Shown: piece after piece, positions 34,310-42,587 of the stretch
How positions within the stretch are numbered: position 1 is the first letter of the stretch
Layout of the letters: the number at the start of each line of letters is the position of its first letter
DNA from: RGIG5057 sp036653755
GTDB lineage: Bacteria > Bacillota > Clostridia > TANB77 > CAG-465
Direction: 5' to 3'
Length of the DNA: 42,613 nt
Assembly (NCBI GenBank): GCA_036653755.1
Contig: JAVVTJ010000006.1
Span: forward strand, 1-42,613
Position numbers and translations under genes: made by a program
Notes under the pieces: generated by a model
What the model was told of the DNA's origin: nothing
Seen by the model: the letters and a program-made list of their open reading frames with translations, nothing else
The model's database searches: none

Positions 34310-35232
34310 TTCATATAACATTTTTCTTTTATAAATTCTTTAATCTTATTTTCATCTTTTCCTTCATAATAAAGAATTAGCATTGTTTTAAATTCTTCTG
34401 ATAATTCAGAAGGAATTACAATCATTCCTTGTGCATTAGATATTAAGTAATGATTTATAAAAATAATTGCTGTTCTTTTATTACCATCAATAAAAATTTG
34501 CTTTTTCATTAGATAAAGTAAGAGTTCAATTACTTTATCTATGCATTCTTGTTTTCCTAATATTTCTTCTATCTCTTCTTTAATAATACTTTCTATTGGA
34601 AAAGCAGGTGTCCATTTTGTCCCACTAATACTTACTGGAATATTTCTTACTTTTCCTGCATTATAATAAAAACCTTCTTCAACTAATTTATTGATTTGAC
34701 ATAACAGTGAAAAATTTGTTTGCGAAACTATAACATTTTTATTTAGTATAAATTCCCACGCATGTTTTAAATTAATTATTTTCATAACATCTTCTGATGT
34801 CATATTGCTTACTTTTCCACCTTCAATAATATTCTCTGTATCAGTTAGTGTCGTAGCAACGCCTTCTAATATTGCTTGTTTATATATAGTATCTATTAAA
34901 TGTCTTTTGGCAAAGTCTATATTTAACTCTACTTCTTCTTTCAAATCTTCTTCTATATAATTTAATTGCTTTAATTTTTTATCTTTTTCTCTTAAATTCT
35001 TTTTTATTTTTTTTGATTCAATATTATTATTTAATATTAAGTTATATAATTCATCTAAATATTCACCTACATACTTTGTAATTACAATACCGTTTTCTCT
35101 ACAATGTACATATATGTATTTTTTTGAATTTTTTTCTCTTATTTCAATAGCACCATAAATCAAAGAGTTTAATTTGGATACTAATATTTGTTTTTCTTGA
35201 AGAAGAGTTATAACCTCAATTTTATCTTCCAT
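34303..35232 (-). CDS. Fic/DOC-domain protein with altered catalytic motif
   Basis: 309 residues. The N-terminal half (about 1-100) is a charged helical region; the Fic fold follows, with a possible inhibitory helix (TDTENIIEGGKV), YNAGKVRNIPVSISG as the flap region and the active-site motif read as KQIFIDGNKRTA. In active Fic AMP transferases this motif is HPFxDGNxR, so here Gln replaces the catalytic His and Ile the Pro, while the anion-binding DGNKR is intact. AMP transfer is therefore doubtful. It has its own promoter, an inverted repeat in the leader, and lies between 107-bp direct repeats, all of which suggest an inserted gene. Confidence 0.8.
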   Translation of the reverse strand: MEDKIEVITLLQEKQILVSKLNSLIYGAIEIREKNSKKYIYVHCRENGIVITKYVGEYLDELYNLILNNNIESKKIKKNLREKDKKLKQLNYIEEDLKEEVELNIDFAKRHLIDTIYKQAILEGVATTLTDTENIIEGGKVSNMTSEDVMKIINLKHAWEFILNKNVIVSQTNFSLLCQINKLVEEGFYYNAGKVRNIPVSISGTKWTPAFPIESIIKEEIEEILGKQECIDKVIELLLYLMKKQIFIDGNKRTAIIFINHYLISNAQGMIVIPSELSEEFKTMLILYYEGKDENKIKEFIKEKCYMKL

Positions 35233-35250
35233 TTTTCGCCTCCATAATAT

Positions 35251-35292
35251 ATGTGAAACTTTTTTAAGTATATTTGAACTTTTGTTTCACAT
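35251..35292. promoter_or_regulatory. Inverted repeat in the fic leader, possible operator
   Basis: ATGTGAAAC (35251-35259) and GTTTCACAT (35284-35292), 9 bp each, 24 nt apart, just downstream of the -10. Either a repressor site or an RNA hairpin that could hide the ribosome site. Confidence 0.5.
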
Positions 35293-35296
35293 TTAT

Positions 35297-35325
35297 ATTA
35301 TATCACAACTTAAACAAAATGTAAA
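35297..35325 (-). promoter_or_regulatory. Sigma-A-type promoter of fic
   Basis: TTTACA (35320-35325), 17-nt spacer, TATAAT (35297-35302) on the minus strand. Confidence 0.75.
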
Positions 35326-35388
35326 TTTTTTTAAGTTTTTTTAAAATTATTTTACATATTTTCTTTTAATTCAATTATTTACTTATTA

Positions 35389-35495
35389 TTATATGAAAAA
35401 ATTTAATAACATATATATATAACACATATGAAATAAATCATATGTGTTACTTTTTTATGTTAATTTTATTATTTTTTTTATTAAATATTTATAAT
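35389..35495. repeat. 107-bp direct repeat, right copy (dacF 3' end)
   Basis: The partner of 34203-34309. It covers the last 41 bp of dacF and the hairpin behind it, so this is the original location and the other copy the duplicate. Confidence 0.9.
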
Positions 35496-36696
35496 AATCT
35501 TTTACACTTGATTTTAATATATCTCTTGATAAATATATTTCTTTTTCCGTAAGTATATTTCCATCTTTTATATTTGTTATAATTATTTTCCCAATAGATT
35601 TTTCTTTATTTATAGGCGCTATTATATTTTCATTATATATAATTTCATTTTTTGTTTCTATTTCTTTTCCTTTTTCAATTAAAATATTTATTTTATCTTT
35701 TATTATTACATCTTGTGAATTATTTAAACTTTTATTTATTTCAATTTTATCTATTATAGTATTTTTATCACAAATATTTTGTATTTTAAAATTAGAAAAA
35801 CCAAAATCTAATAATTGTTTTACTTCTTCATTTCGTATATCACCTGTTGGAGCTGTACATACTACTGCTATAAACGTTGTACCTTCTCTTGTTGCAGTTG
35901 CTGATAAATTAAATAATGCTTTTGATGTAGAGCCAGTTTTAAGTCCATTAGCACCATCATAAAATCTTATTAATTTATTTGTACTACTTAAATTAAATGT
36001 ACCATTTCTTAAAGTATCCATCCAAATAGATGTATATTTTAATATATCTGGATGTTCATTAATAAGTGTTCTAGACATTATAGCTATATCCATTGCTGAG
36101 GTATAATGATTATCTTCGTCTATTCCATGTGGATTCATAAAATTAGTATTATTCATTCCTAATAATTTTGCTTTTTCATTCATTTGTTTAACAAAATTTT
36201 CTTCATTTCCTCCTAAATGTTCAGCCATAGCAACAGTTACATCATTTGCACTTACCACACATATTGCTTTTAATGCCTCATCTACTGTAAGTTCTTCATT
36301 TTCTTTAAACCAAATTTGTGAACCACCCATTTTTGAAGCTTTAGCACTACAAATTATTTTATCTGTATATTTTAACTTACCACTTTCTATTGCTTCCATT
36401 GTAAGTAATAAAGTCATAACTTTTGTAACAGAAGCTGGCAATATTTTTTCATTTTCGTTATTTGCATATATAACATTACCAGTTATTGGTTCCATTAAAA
36501 CTTGAGATTTTGATTTAAAAGAAAATGTTGGATTAATATTATTAATAACAGCTATACTAGATTCATTACTAACTTTTTTATCGATATTATATATATAACT
36601 TAATCCAAATAAATTATTTGAAAATATTAAAGTTACTAGAAATATAACAAATATCTTTTGTAATTTTTTTAAATTATTTATTTTTTTTATAAACAT
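35455..36696 (-). CDS. dacF: D-alanyl-D-alanine carboxypeptidase (PBP5/DacF type)
   Basis: Exported low-molecular-weight penicillin-binding protein that trims the terminal D-Ala from stem peptides. Of 413 residues, about 1-35 are the signal region; the peptidase S11 motifs are complete: SVTK at 89-92, SAN at 149-151 and KTG at 253-255. A PBP5-type C-terminal beta domain follows, and the end (SSVKDYYKYLIKKIIKLT) is the amphipathic helix that holds such enzymes on the membrane. Ribosome site GAGGTGA. The start is only about 13 nt behind the dapB terminator hairpin. Its 3' end is duplicated after fic. Confidence 0.92.
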   Translation of the reverse strand: MFIKKINNLKKLQKIFVIFLVTLIFSNNLFGLSYIYNIDKKVSNESSIAVINNINPTFSFKSKSQVLMEPITGNVIYANNENEKILPASVTKVMTLLLTMEAIESGKLKYTDKIICSAKASKMGGSQIWFKENEELTVDEALKAICVVSANDVTVAMAEHLGGNEENFVKQMNEKAKLLGMNNTNFMNPHGIDEDNHYTSAMDIAIMSRTLINEHPDILKYTSIWMDTLRNGTFNLSSTNKLIRFYDGANGLKTGSTSKALFNLSATATREGTTFIAVVCTAPTGDIRNEEVKQLLDFGFSNFKIQNICDKNTIIDKIEINKSLNNSQDVIIKDKINILIEKGKEIETKNEIIYNENIIAPINKEKSIGKIIITNIKDGNILTEKEIYLSRDILKSSVKDYYKYLIKKIIKLT

Positions 36697-36707
36697 AATT
36701 CACCTCA

Positions 36708-36749
36708 AATAAACACAATATAATGTATTTATTACATTATATTGTGTTT
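36708..36749 (-). terminator. Intrinsic terminator of dapB, overlapping the dacF leader
   Basis: Perfect 17-bp stem (36711-36727 with 36733-36749), 5-nt loop, followed by TTTATTT. The dacF ribosome site comes directly after it; a TATAAT sequence lies inside one arm. Confidence 0.75.
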
Positions 36750-36757
36750 TACTAAAA

Positions 36758-37414
36758 TTATAACATATCATCTAATATATATATTCCATTTAATTTATCT
36801 TTTATCCAAAAAGTTGCTTTTAATGCACCAATTGCAAATGTTTCTCTATTAAAAATTTTATGTGATATTATTATTTGTTCATTATTATCATTTACAAAAA
36901 TTGTTTCATGTTCAGCTACTATTCCGCCAGCTCTAATAGATGAAAAGCTTACCTTTTTTTCAGGAATTATATTATGAATACTTTTTTCAATGTTATATGC
37001 CGTTCCACTTATATTATCTTTTTTGTATTTTTGATGTTTATCTGTAATTACTATATCATATTCTAATCCATATAACTTTGTAGCTTCTTCTATTAATTTT
37101 AAATATTTATATGCTCCAATACAAAAATTTGTTACCTTCATTATTGAAATATATTTAGATAACTCTTTTATACGAATTTCATCTTCTTCATTAAAACCAG
37201 TAGTTGCAATTACAATAGGTTTTAACTTTTTAAAATATATTTCTAAATTATTTAAAAAAGCTAATCTATTAGTACAATCTATATATACATCACAATTACT
37301 TTTTTCTAATTCTTCGCTACTTTCAATTATATTCATATCATAATCTAATTTTTTACCTTCTGATATTATAACTTTACCTAAATTACCATTACCACCTGTA
37401 ACACCAATTTTCAT
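36758..37414 (-). CDS. dapB: 4-hydroxy-tetrahydrodipicolinate reductase DapB
   Basis: NAD(P)H-dependent step of the diaminopimelate/lysine pathway, which supplies cell wall cross-links. 218 residues, shorter than the usual 240-270. N-terminal nucleotide loop GVTGGNGNLGKVI. The active site reads DKHQKYKKDNISGTA where E. coli has HHRHKVDAPSGTA: by alignment His159 and Lys163 are kept, but His160 is Gln. Start at 37414 from GGAGG; a TTG at 37426 precedes that site. Single-gene unit between terminators. Confidence 0.85.
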   Translation of the reverse strand: MKIGVTGGNGNLGKVIISEGKKLDYDMNIIESSEELEKSNCDVYIDCTNRLAFLNNLEIYFKKLKPIVIATTGFNEEDEIRIKELSKYISIMKVTNFCIGAYKYLKLIEEATKLYGLEYDIVITDKHQKYKKDNISGTAYNIEKSIHNIIPEKKVSFSSIRAGGIVAEHETIFVNDNNEQIIISHKIFNRETFAIGALKATFWIKDKLNGIYILDDML

Positions 37415-37477
37415 ATATACCTCCAATATTTATAGTACAATATATATTATATTGATATACTTTATTACTAAAAAAGA

Positions 37478-37504
37478 AAAAAACGTAATACTATTACGTT
37501 TTTT
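37478..37504 (-). terminator. Intrinsic terminator of the DUF3006-pyrH-PH operon
   Basis: 11-bp stem (37478-37488 with 37494-37504), 5-nt loop, with a long T-rich tail on the minus strand, 40 nt after the stop of the PH-domain gene. Confidence 0.8.
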
Positions 37505-37543
37505 ATAATTATTTATATATATTTTTTTAACATATTAAATTAT

Positions 37544-38176
37544 TCATTCTTTATTTTTTATACTACCCAAAAAATCTGTTTCTTTTTTAATAGTATCATT
37601 AATTAATTCAATATTTTCTTCTACATTATTATTTTTAGTATGAATAATTTCATCTATTTTAGAATAAACTATTTTAGGATTTTTTATAGCGTATAATATT
37701 AATCCATTACTATATGATTTTTCTGCATTTGTATATATAACTATGATTCCATAACCATTTATTCTATCCCAAATAGTTCTTCTTATTTCAATTTCTTTTA
37801 CATCAGCATATCTTAATGTTTTTTTATGTTGATTTAAAAATGAATCTTCATATACTAAATTATCGATATAAAATGTATAGGATATACTTTTATATTGTAA
37901 AATTTGTACTACTAAATGAATTATAAATTTAATTGCTAATAATACTAATATTAAAATTGCAGTTTTATTTAATATACTTTCTATATTAATATTATTAGAT
38001 ACATTTAAGATTTTATTAAAATTTAAAGAATTTGATGAAGCAATAAATATTATATAACCAATTAAACATAAAATTATTACAAACAATGTATTTCTAAGTT
38101 TAGATCCAGTTGGCATAAATAATTCATAAAATATATTAAATTTTGGTTTAATTTTATATATCATTTCATTTTCCAT
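37544..38176 (-). CDS. Two-helix membrane protein with bacterial PH-like domain
   Basis: 210 residues: a short cytoplasmic start, two membrane helices (about 28-48 and 66-92), then a beta-rich domain (SISYTFYIDNLVYEDSF, TLRYADVKEIEIRRTIWDRINGYGIIVIYT) that has the pattern of bacterial PH (bPH2/YdbT-type) domains. Cellular role unknown. It starts 8 nt after pyrH and is cotranscribed with it; ATG 38176 reads MENEMIYKIKPKF, and ATG 38164 is an alternative. Confidence 0.65.
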   Translation of the reverse strand: MENEMIYKIKPKFNIFYELFMPTGSKLRNTLFVIILCLIGYIIFIASSNSLNFNKILNVSNNINIESILNKTAILILVLLAIKFIIHLVVQILQYKSISYTFYIDNLVYEDSFLNQHKKTLRYADVKEIEIRRTIWDRINGYGIIVIYTNAEKSYSNGLILYAIKNPKIVYSKIDEIIHTKNNNVEENIELINDTIKKETDFLGSIKNKE

Positions 38177-38184
38177 ATAGCATT

Positions 38185-38895
38185 TTACCTTTCAATAGTG
38201 GTACCTAATTTTTCCCCACATATTGTCCTTATAATAGATTTATTTTCATTTAAAGCAAATACTAAAATTGGTATTTTATTTTCCATGCATAACGTTATAG
38301 CTGTTGCATCCATAACTGCTAGATGTTTTGATATTACATCCATATATGTAACTTCTGTATATTTTATAGCATCTTTATTTGTTTTAGGATCTTTATCATA
38401 TACACCATCAATATTTTTAGCAAGTAAAATCGCTTCTGATTCTGTTTCTACTGCTCTTAAAGCTGCTGCTGTATCAGTAGTAAAATATGGACTACCTGTT
38501 CCACATGCAAATATAACAATACGTTTTTTTTCTAAATGTCTAACTGCTCTTCTACGTATATATGGTTCTGCTATTTGTTTCATTTCAATAGCAGTCATTA
38601 CTCTTGTATATAACCCTTTATTTTCTATCATATCTTGAAGTGCTAAAGCATTTAAAGTTGTAGCAAGCATACCCATATAGTCAGATGTTGTTCTTTCCAT
38701 ATAGTCATCGCCATATTTACCTCTCCAAAAATTTCCTGCACCAATAACAATAGCTATTTCTACTCCTGAATTAGATATTTCAACTATTTGATCTACTACT
38801 TTTTCCATTTTATTAGAATCAATACCTCTGCCATCATCACATCCAATAGCTTCACCACTTAGTTTTATTAAAACTCTCTTGTATTTTGTATCCAT
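38185..38895 (-). CDS. pyrH: Uridylate (UMP) kinase PyrH
   Basis: Phosphorylates UMP to UDP. 236 residues of the amino acid kinase fold: YKRVLIKLSGEAIG, IAIVIGAGNFWRG, DYMGMLATTLNALALQD, IFACGTGSPYFTTDTAAALRA and KNIDGVYDKDP are all standard PyrH motifs. Start at 38895 from the ribosome site GGAGG; ATG 38907 overlaps it. The usual neighbours (tsf, frr) are missing: here the operon is DUF3006-pyrH-PH protein. Confidence 0.97.
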   Translation of the reverse strand: MDTKYKRVLIKLSGEAIGCDDGRGIDSNKMEKVVDQIVEISNSGVEIAIVIGAGNFWRGKYGDDYMERTTSDYMGMLATTLNALALQDMIENKGLYTRVMTAIEMKQIAEPYIRRRAVRHLEKKRIVIFACGTGSPYFTTDTAAALRAVETESEAILLAKNIDGVYDKDPKTNKDAIKYTEVTYMDVISKHLAVMDATAITLCMENKIPILVFALNENKSIIRTICGEKLGTTIER

Positions 38896-38938
38896 AAATA
38901 CCTCCATTTGTTATGTACTATAATTATTTTAAAATCTT

Positions 38939-39118
38939 TTAACTTATCATCGAAGTTGCTTGAATTCTATCTATTAAAATATTGTTATTTTCCATTATAA
39001 CAACATCACTTTCTTTAGCATTAATAGGTAACTTATCTTTACCAATATTTATCATAACTCCATTATCCAATTCACATACTGCATACTTCTCCTCAAATCT
39101 GTCAATTACACCTTTCAT
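38939..39118 (-). CDS. DUF3006 small protein
   Basis: 59 residues: MKGVIDRFEEKYAVCELDNG then MINIGKDKLP and a final AKESDVVIMENNNILID, which fits the small all-beta DUF3006 family of Bacillota. Function not known. Start at 39118 because AAAGGA lies upstream; ATG 39130 directly abuts that site. First gene of the pyrH operon, 43 nt before pyrH. Confidence 0.8.
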   Translation of the reverse strand: MKGVIDRFEEKYAVCELDNGVMINIGKDKLPINAKESDVVIMENNNILIDRIQATSMIS

Positions 39119-39239
39119 AATTACAATCATTCCTTTCTAATAATAACATAAATAATATTTAATAATTTATAGTTGTTTATATTAATCAATTAATATTAAG
39201 CTATAATTACTTTATCTTTTGTTTATTTTTACATTAAAT

Positions 39240-39268
39240 ATATTACCATATATTTTTAACTTTTTCAA
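39240..39268 (-). promoter_or_regulatory. Promoter of the DUF3006-pyrH operon
   Basis: TTGAAA (39263-39268), 17-nt spacer, TAATAT (39240-39245) on the minus strand. The leader to the start codon is about 110 nt. Confidence 0.65.
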
Positions 39269-39353
39269 GTAATTTCGATAAATAAAAAGATTATTTACCT
39301 TTTGTTTTTTTAATGAAATATTTATGAAATGTTAGACATAATTTATATAATTA

Positions 39354-39382
39354 TTGTATTATATAATTTTATTTGGTATAAT
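39354..39382 (+). promoter_or_regulatory. Promoter of the flavoprotein-rubredoxin gene
   Basis: TTGTAT (39354-39359), 17-nt spacer, TATAAT (39377-39382); ribosome site AGGAG at 39394-39398. Confidence 0.7.
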
Positions 39383-39409
39383 GACTATATAATAGGAGTG
39401 TGAATTAAT

Positions 39410-40021
39410 ATGGATAAAACTTTACTTTTTAAAATACCTTATGGTGTATATTTAGTTACATCAGAAAATAGCAATGAAATGGCAGGTTGTATAATAAATA
39501 CTACTATTCAAATAACAGATGAACCATCACATTTAGTAATGTCAATAAATAAAAATTCTCATACTGCTCAAACCATAGTTAAATCTAAAAAATGTATTAT
39601 AGGTATGTTATCTGAAAATTGTGATTTAAACATAATTGAACATTTTGGAAATATATCTGGAAATATAGAAAATAAATTCAAAAGTGATTATTTAAAAGAT
39701 ATAAGTTATGATATGAAAGATAATATAATTTATTTTAAAAAAGATTTTGTTTGTAATTTAATATGTACTGTTAAAGAAATAATAGATTGTGATAGTCATT
39801 ATTTATTTGTTCTTAATTTAATAGAAACAATAGCAATAAATAAAGAAGATAAACTTATGACTTATGAAATGTATAGAAATTTAAAAACAAAAAATAAAGA
39901 TACTTATATCTGTAGAATATGTCATTATGTTTATGATGGTAACATATCTTTTACACAATTACCAGATGATTATATTTGTCCTATATGTGGTAAAGGAAAA
40001 GATTTTTTTGAAAAAATATAA
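39410..40021 (+). CDS. hrb: High-molecular-weight rubredoxin (flavin reductase domain + rubredoxin)
   Basis: 203 residues. Residues about 1-155 are an FMN-binding split-barrel flavin reductase-like domain (YGVYLVTSENSNEMAGCIINTTIQIT). Residues 165-203 are a rubredoxin: YICRICHYVYDG and DDYICPICGKGKDFF give the two CxxC iron ligands. In acetogens such Hrb proteins take electrons from NAD(P)H and pass them to flavodiiron proteins that reduce oxygen or NO. So it probably protects an anaerobe against oxygen; no flavodiiron gene is near. Monocistronic, divergent from the pyrH operon. Confidence 0.88.
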   Translation: MDKTLLFKIPYGVYLVTSENSNEMAGCIINTTIQITDEPSHLVMSINKNSHTAQTIVKSKKCIIGMLSENCDLNIIEHFGNISGNIENKFKSDYLKDISYDMKDNIIYFKKDFVCNLICTVKEIIDCDSHYLFVLNLIETIAINKEDKLMTYEMYRNLKTKNKDTYICRICHYVYDGNISFTQLPDDYICPICGKGKDFFEKI

Positions 40022-40066
40022 ATTAAAAATAGCTAGTAAAATATGTTTTACTAGCTATTTTTAATT
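40021..40066. terminator. Bidirectional intrinsic terminator
   Basis: A perfect 21-bp stem (40021-40041 with 40046-40066) and a TATG loop between the converging hrb and gyrA genes, U-rich on exit in both directions. Confidence 0.9.
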
Positions 40067-40068
40067 AT

Positions 40069-42525
40069 TTATTCTTCTACTATATTTTCTTCTTCAAATG
40101 GAAGTTTAGCAATACATACTGCTTTTCCACCTTCAGAAGTTCTCATTAATGTAACACCTTGTGTATTTCTACCAAGTATACTTATATCTTTTACATTAAT
40201 TCTTATTATAACTCCTGTATCTGTTATAATCATAACATCATCAGTATCATTAACAATTTTTATACCAATTATATGACCAGTTTTAGAAGTTGTTTTGTAT
40301 GTTAATATTCCTTTTCCTGCTCTTGTTTGTGTTCTATATTCTTCTACTTCTGTTCTTTTTCCAAAACCATTTTCAGTTATAGCTAAAATATAATCTTTAT
40401 TTGAACTTACTGGTTCCATTCCTATTACTTTATCATCTTTACCTAAATTAATACCTTTAACACCCATTGAAGTTCTTCCAACAGCACGTACATCATCTTC
40501 ACTAAATCTTATTGATAAACCATTTCTAGTTACAATTACAATATCTGTTTTTCCATTTGTAAGTCTTACATCAATTAATTCATCATCTTCTTTTAAAGTA
40601 ATACCTTGAATTCCAGATTTACGTATATTGTTATATTCTTTTAGTGGTGTTTTCTTTATTAATCCATTTTTTGTTGACATTAATACATATTGTTCATCAT
40701 CATATGATTCAACTGGAATAACAGCAGCTATTTTTTCTCCTTGTGTTAATTGAAGTAAATTAACTATTGCAGTTCCCTTAGCAATTCTACTAGATTCAGG
40801 AAGTTCATATGCTTTAATTCTAAATGCTCTACCAGCATTTGTAAAGAACATTATATAATTATGTGTAGATGTTATAAATAAATGTTCAATAAAGTCTTCT
40901 TCTCTTGTATTCATAGCAGTTAAACCTTTACCACCACGTTTTTGACTTTTATAACTATCAACAGCTATTCTTTTTATATATCCTAAATGAGTCATAGTTA
41001 CAACATTTGTTTCTTCTTTTATTAAACTTTCAATATTTATATCGCCTTCACCATGTATTATTTCAGTTTTTCTCTCATCACCATAACTTGCTTTTATTTC
41101 TAATAATTCAGTTTTAATTATTTCCATAACTAAATGTTCATTTGCAAGTATATTTTGTAAATAAGCTATTTGTTCAACTAGTAACTTATATTCTTCTTCT
41201 ATTTTTTCTCTTTGAAGTCCAGTTAAAGTTTTAAGTCTCATATCAAGTATTGCTTGTCCTTGAATATCATCTAATCCAAATCTTTCACTCATTCTGTCTT
41301 TTGCTTCATTATCAGTTTTTGAGCTACGTATTATACGTATTACTTCATCAATATTATCTAATGCTATTTTTAATCCTTCTAAAATATGTAATCTAGCCTG
41401 AGCTTTTTCAAGTTCAAATTTAGTTCTTCTAGTTACAATTTCTTTTCTATGTGCAATATAATATTTTAAAATTTCAGATAATCTTAAAACCTTAGGTTCA
41501 TTATCTACCAAAGCAAGCATTAACATACTTACTGTTGATTGAAGCTGAGTATGTTTATATAACAAGTTAAGTATAACATTTGGATTTGCATCTCTTTTAA
41601 GTTCTATTACTATTCTTAAACCTTGTCTATCTGATTCATCTCTTAAATCTGATATACCTTCTATTACCTTAGTTTGAACAAGTTTTGCTATGTTTTCAAC
41701 CAAAGCTGCTTTATTTACTTGATAAGGAATTTCAGTTACAATAATTTTAAATCTTCCTTTTGCATCTTCTTCTATTTCAGCTCTTGCTCTTACACAAACT
41801 TTACCTCTACCAGTTGTATATGCATTTTTTATTCCTTCTCTACCTACTATTATACCAGCAGTTGGAAAGTCAGGTCCTGATATATATTCAATTAATTCTT
41901 CATCAGTAATTTCAGGATTATCTATCATTGCACATATACCATTAACTACTTCTGTTAAGTTATGTGGTGGTATATTACATGCCATACCAACAGCTATACC
42001 ATATGCTCCGTTTATAAGAAGATTTGGAAGTCTAGCTGGAAGTACTGATGGTTCTTTTAATCTTTCATCATAGTTTGGTACATAATCTACTGTATTTTTA
42101 TCTATATCTGTAAGCATTTCTAATGCTATTTTTTGAAGTTTTGATTCTGTATACCTCATTGCTGCTGGTGGATCATTATCAATTGAACCAAAGTTACCAT
42201 GTCCATTTACTAAAGGATATCTAAGTGAAAAATCTTGTGCTAAACGTACCAAAGCATCATAAATCGCAGCATCACCATGTGGATGATAATTACCCATTAC
42301 GTCACCTACGATACTTGCTGATTTTCTATATGCCTTATCTGGCCATAAAGCAAGTTCACTCATTACATAAAGTATTCTTCTATGTACTGGTTTTAAGCCA
42401 TCTCTTACATCTGGAAGTGCACGTGCCACAATAACACTCATTGCATAGTCTATATATGATTTTCTCATTTCATCTTCTAAACAAACTGGTGTTACATTTT
42501 GATCTTCTAAAAAATTCTCGTCCAT
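40069..42525 (-). CDS. gyrA: DNA gyrase subunit A
   Basis: 818 residues, normal for GyrA. Catalytic Tyr in AAMRYTE (Tyr125). The GyrA box is QKRGGKG, a close variant of QRRGGKG that ParC lacks, so this is gyrase rather than topoisomerase IV. The six-blade C-terminal domain is complete. In the quinolone region it reads HPHGDAAIYD: Ala86 stands where E. coli has Ser83, while the Asp87 equivalent (Asp90) is kept. Ribosome site AGGGGG. gyrB is not directly upstream within the 88 nt left in the window. Confidence 0.97.
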   Translation of the reverse strand: MDENFLEDQNVTPVCLEDEMRKSYIDYAMSVIVARALPDVRDGLKPVHRRILYVMSELALWPDKAYRKSASIVGDVMGNYHPHGDAAIYDALVRLAQDFSLRYPLVNGHGNFGSIDNDPPAAMRYTESKLQKIALEMLTDIDKNTVDYVPNYDERLKEPSVLPARLPNLLINGAYGIAVGMACNIPPHNLTEVVNGICAMIDNPEITDEELIEYISGPDFPTAGIIVGREGIKNAYTTGRGKVCVRARAEIEEDAKGRFKIIVTEIPYQVNKAALVENIAKLVQTKVIEGISDLRDESDRQGLRIVIELKRDANPNVILNLLYKHTQLQSTVSMLMLALVDNEPKVLRLSEILKYYIAHRKEIVTRRTKFELEKAQARLHILEGLKIALDNIDEVIRIIRSSKTDNEAKDRMSERFGLDDIQGQAILDMRLKTLTGLQREKIEEEYKLLVEQIAYLQNILANEHLVMEIIKTELLEIKASYGDERKTEIIHGEGDINIESLIKEETNVVTMTHLGYIKRIAVDSYKSQKRGGKGLTAMNTREEDFIEHLFITSTHNYIMFFTNAGRAFRIKAYELPESSRIAKGTAIVNLLQLTQGEKIAAVIPVESYDDEQYVLMSTKNGLIKKTPLKEYNNIRKSGIQGITLKEDDELIDVRLTNGKTDIVIVTRNGLSIRFSEDDVRAVGRTSMGVKGINLGKDDKVIGMEPVSSNKDYILAITENGFGKRTEVEEYRTQTRAGKGILTYKTTSKTGHIIGIKIVNDTDDVMIITDTGVIIRINVKDISILGRNTQGVTLMRTSEGGKAVCIAKLPFEEENIVEE

Positions 42526-42558
42526 TATTATGCCCCCTAATTAATTATTCACTTTATT

Positions 42559-42587
42559 ATTATACAAGAAAAATAAAGAAAAAGCAA
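42559..42587 (-). promoter_or_regulatory. Sigma-A-type promoter of gyrA
   Basis: TTGCTT (42582-42587), 17-nt spacer, TATAAT (42559-42564) on the minus strand, about 35 nt upstream of the start. It shows gyrA can be transcribed without gyrB. Confidence 0.7.

Noticed and set aside
34203..35495. CRISPR or insertion sequence origin of the 107-bp repeats
   Set aside because: Only two copies, one spacer the size of a gene, no transposase and no terminal inverted repeats.
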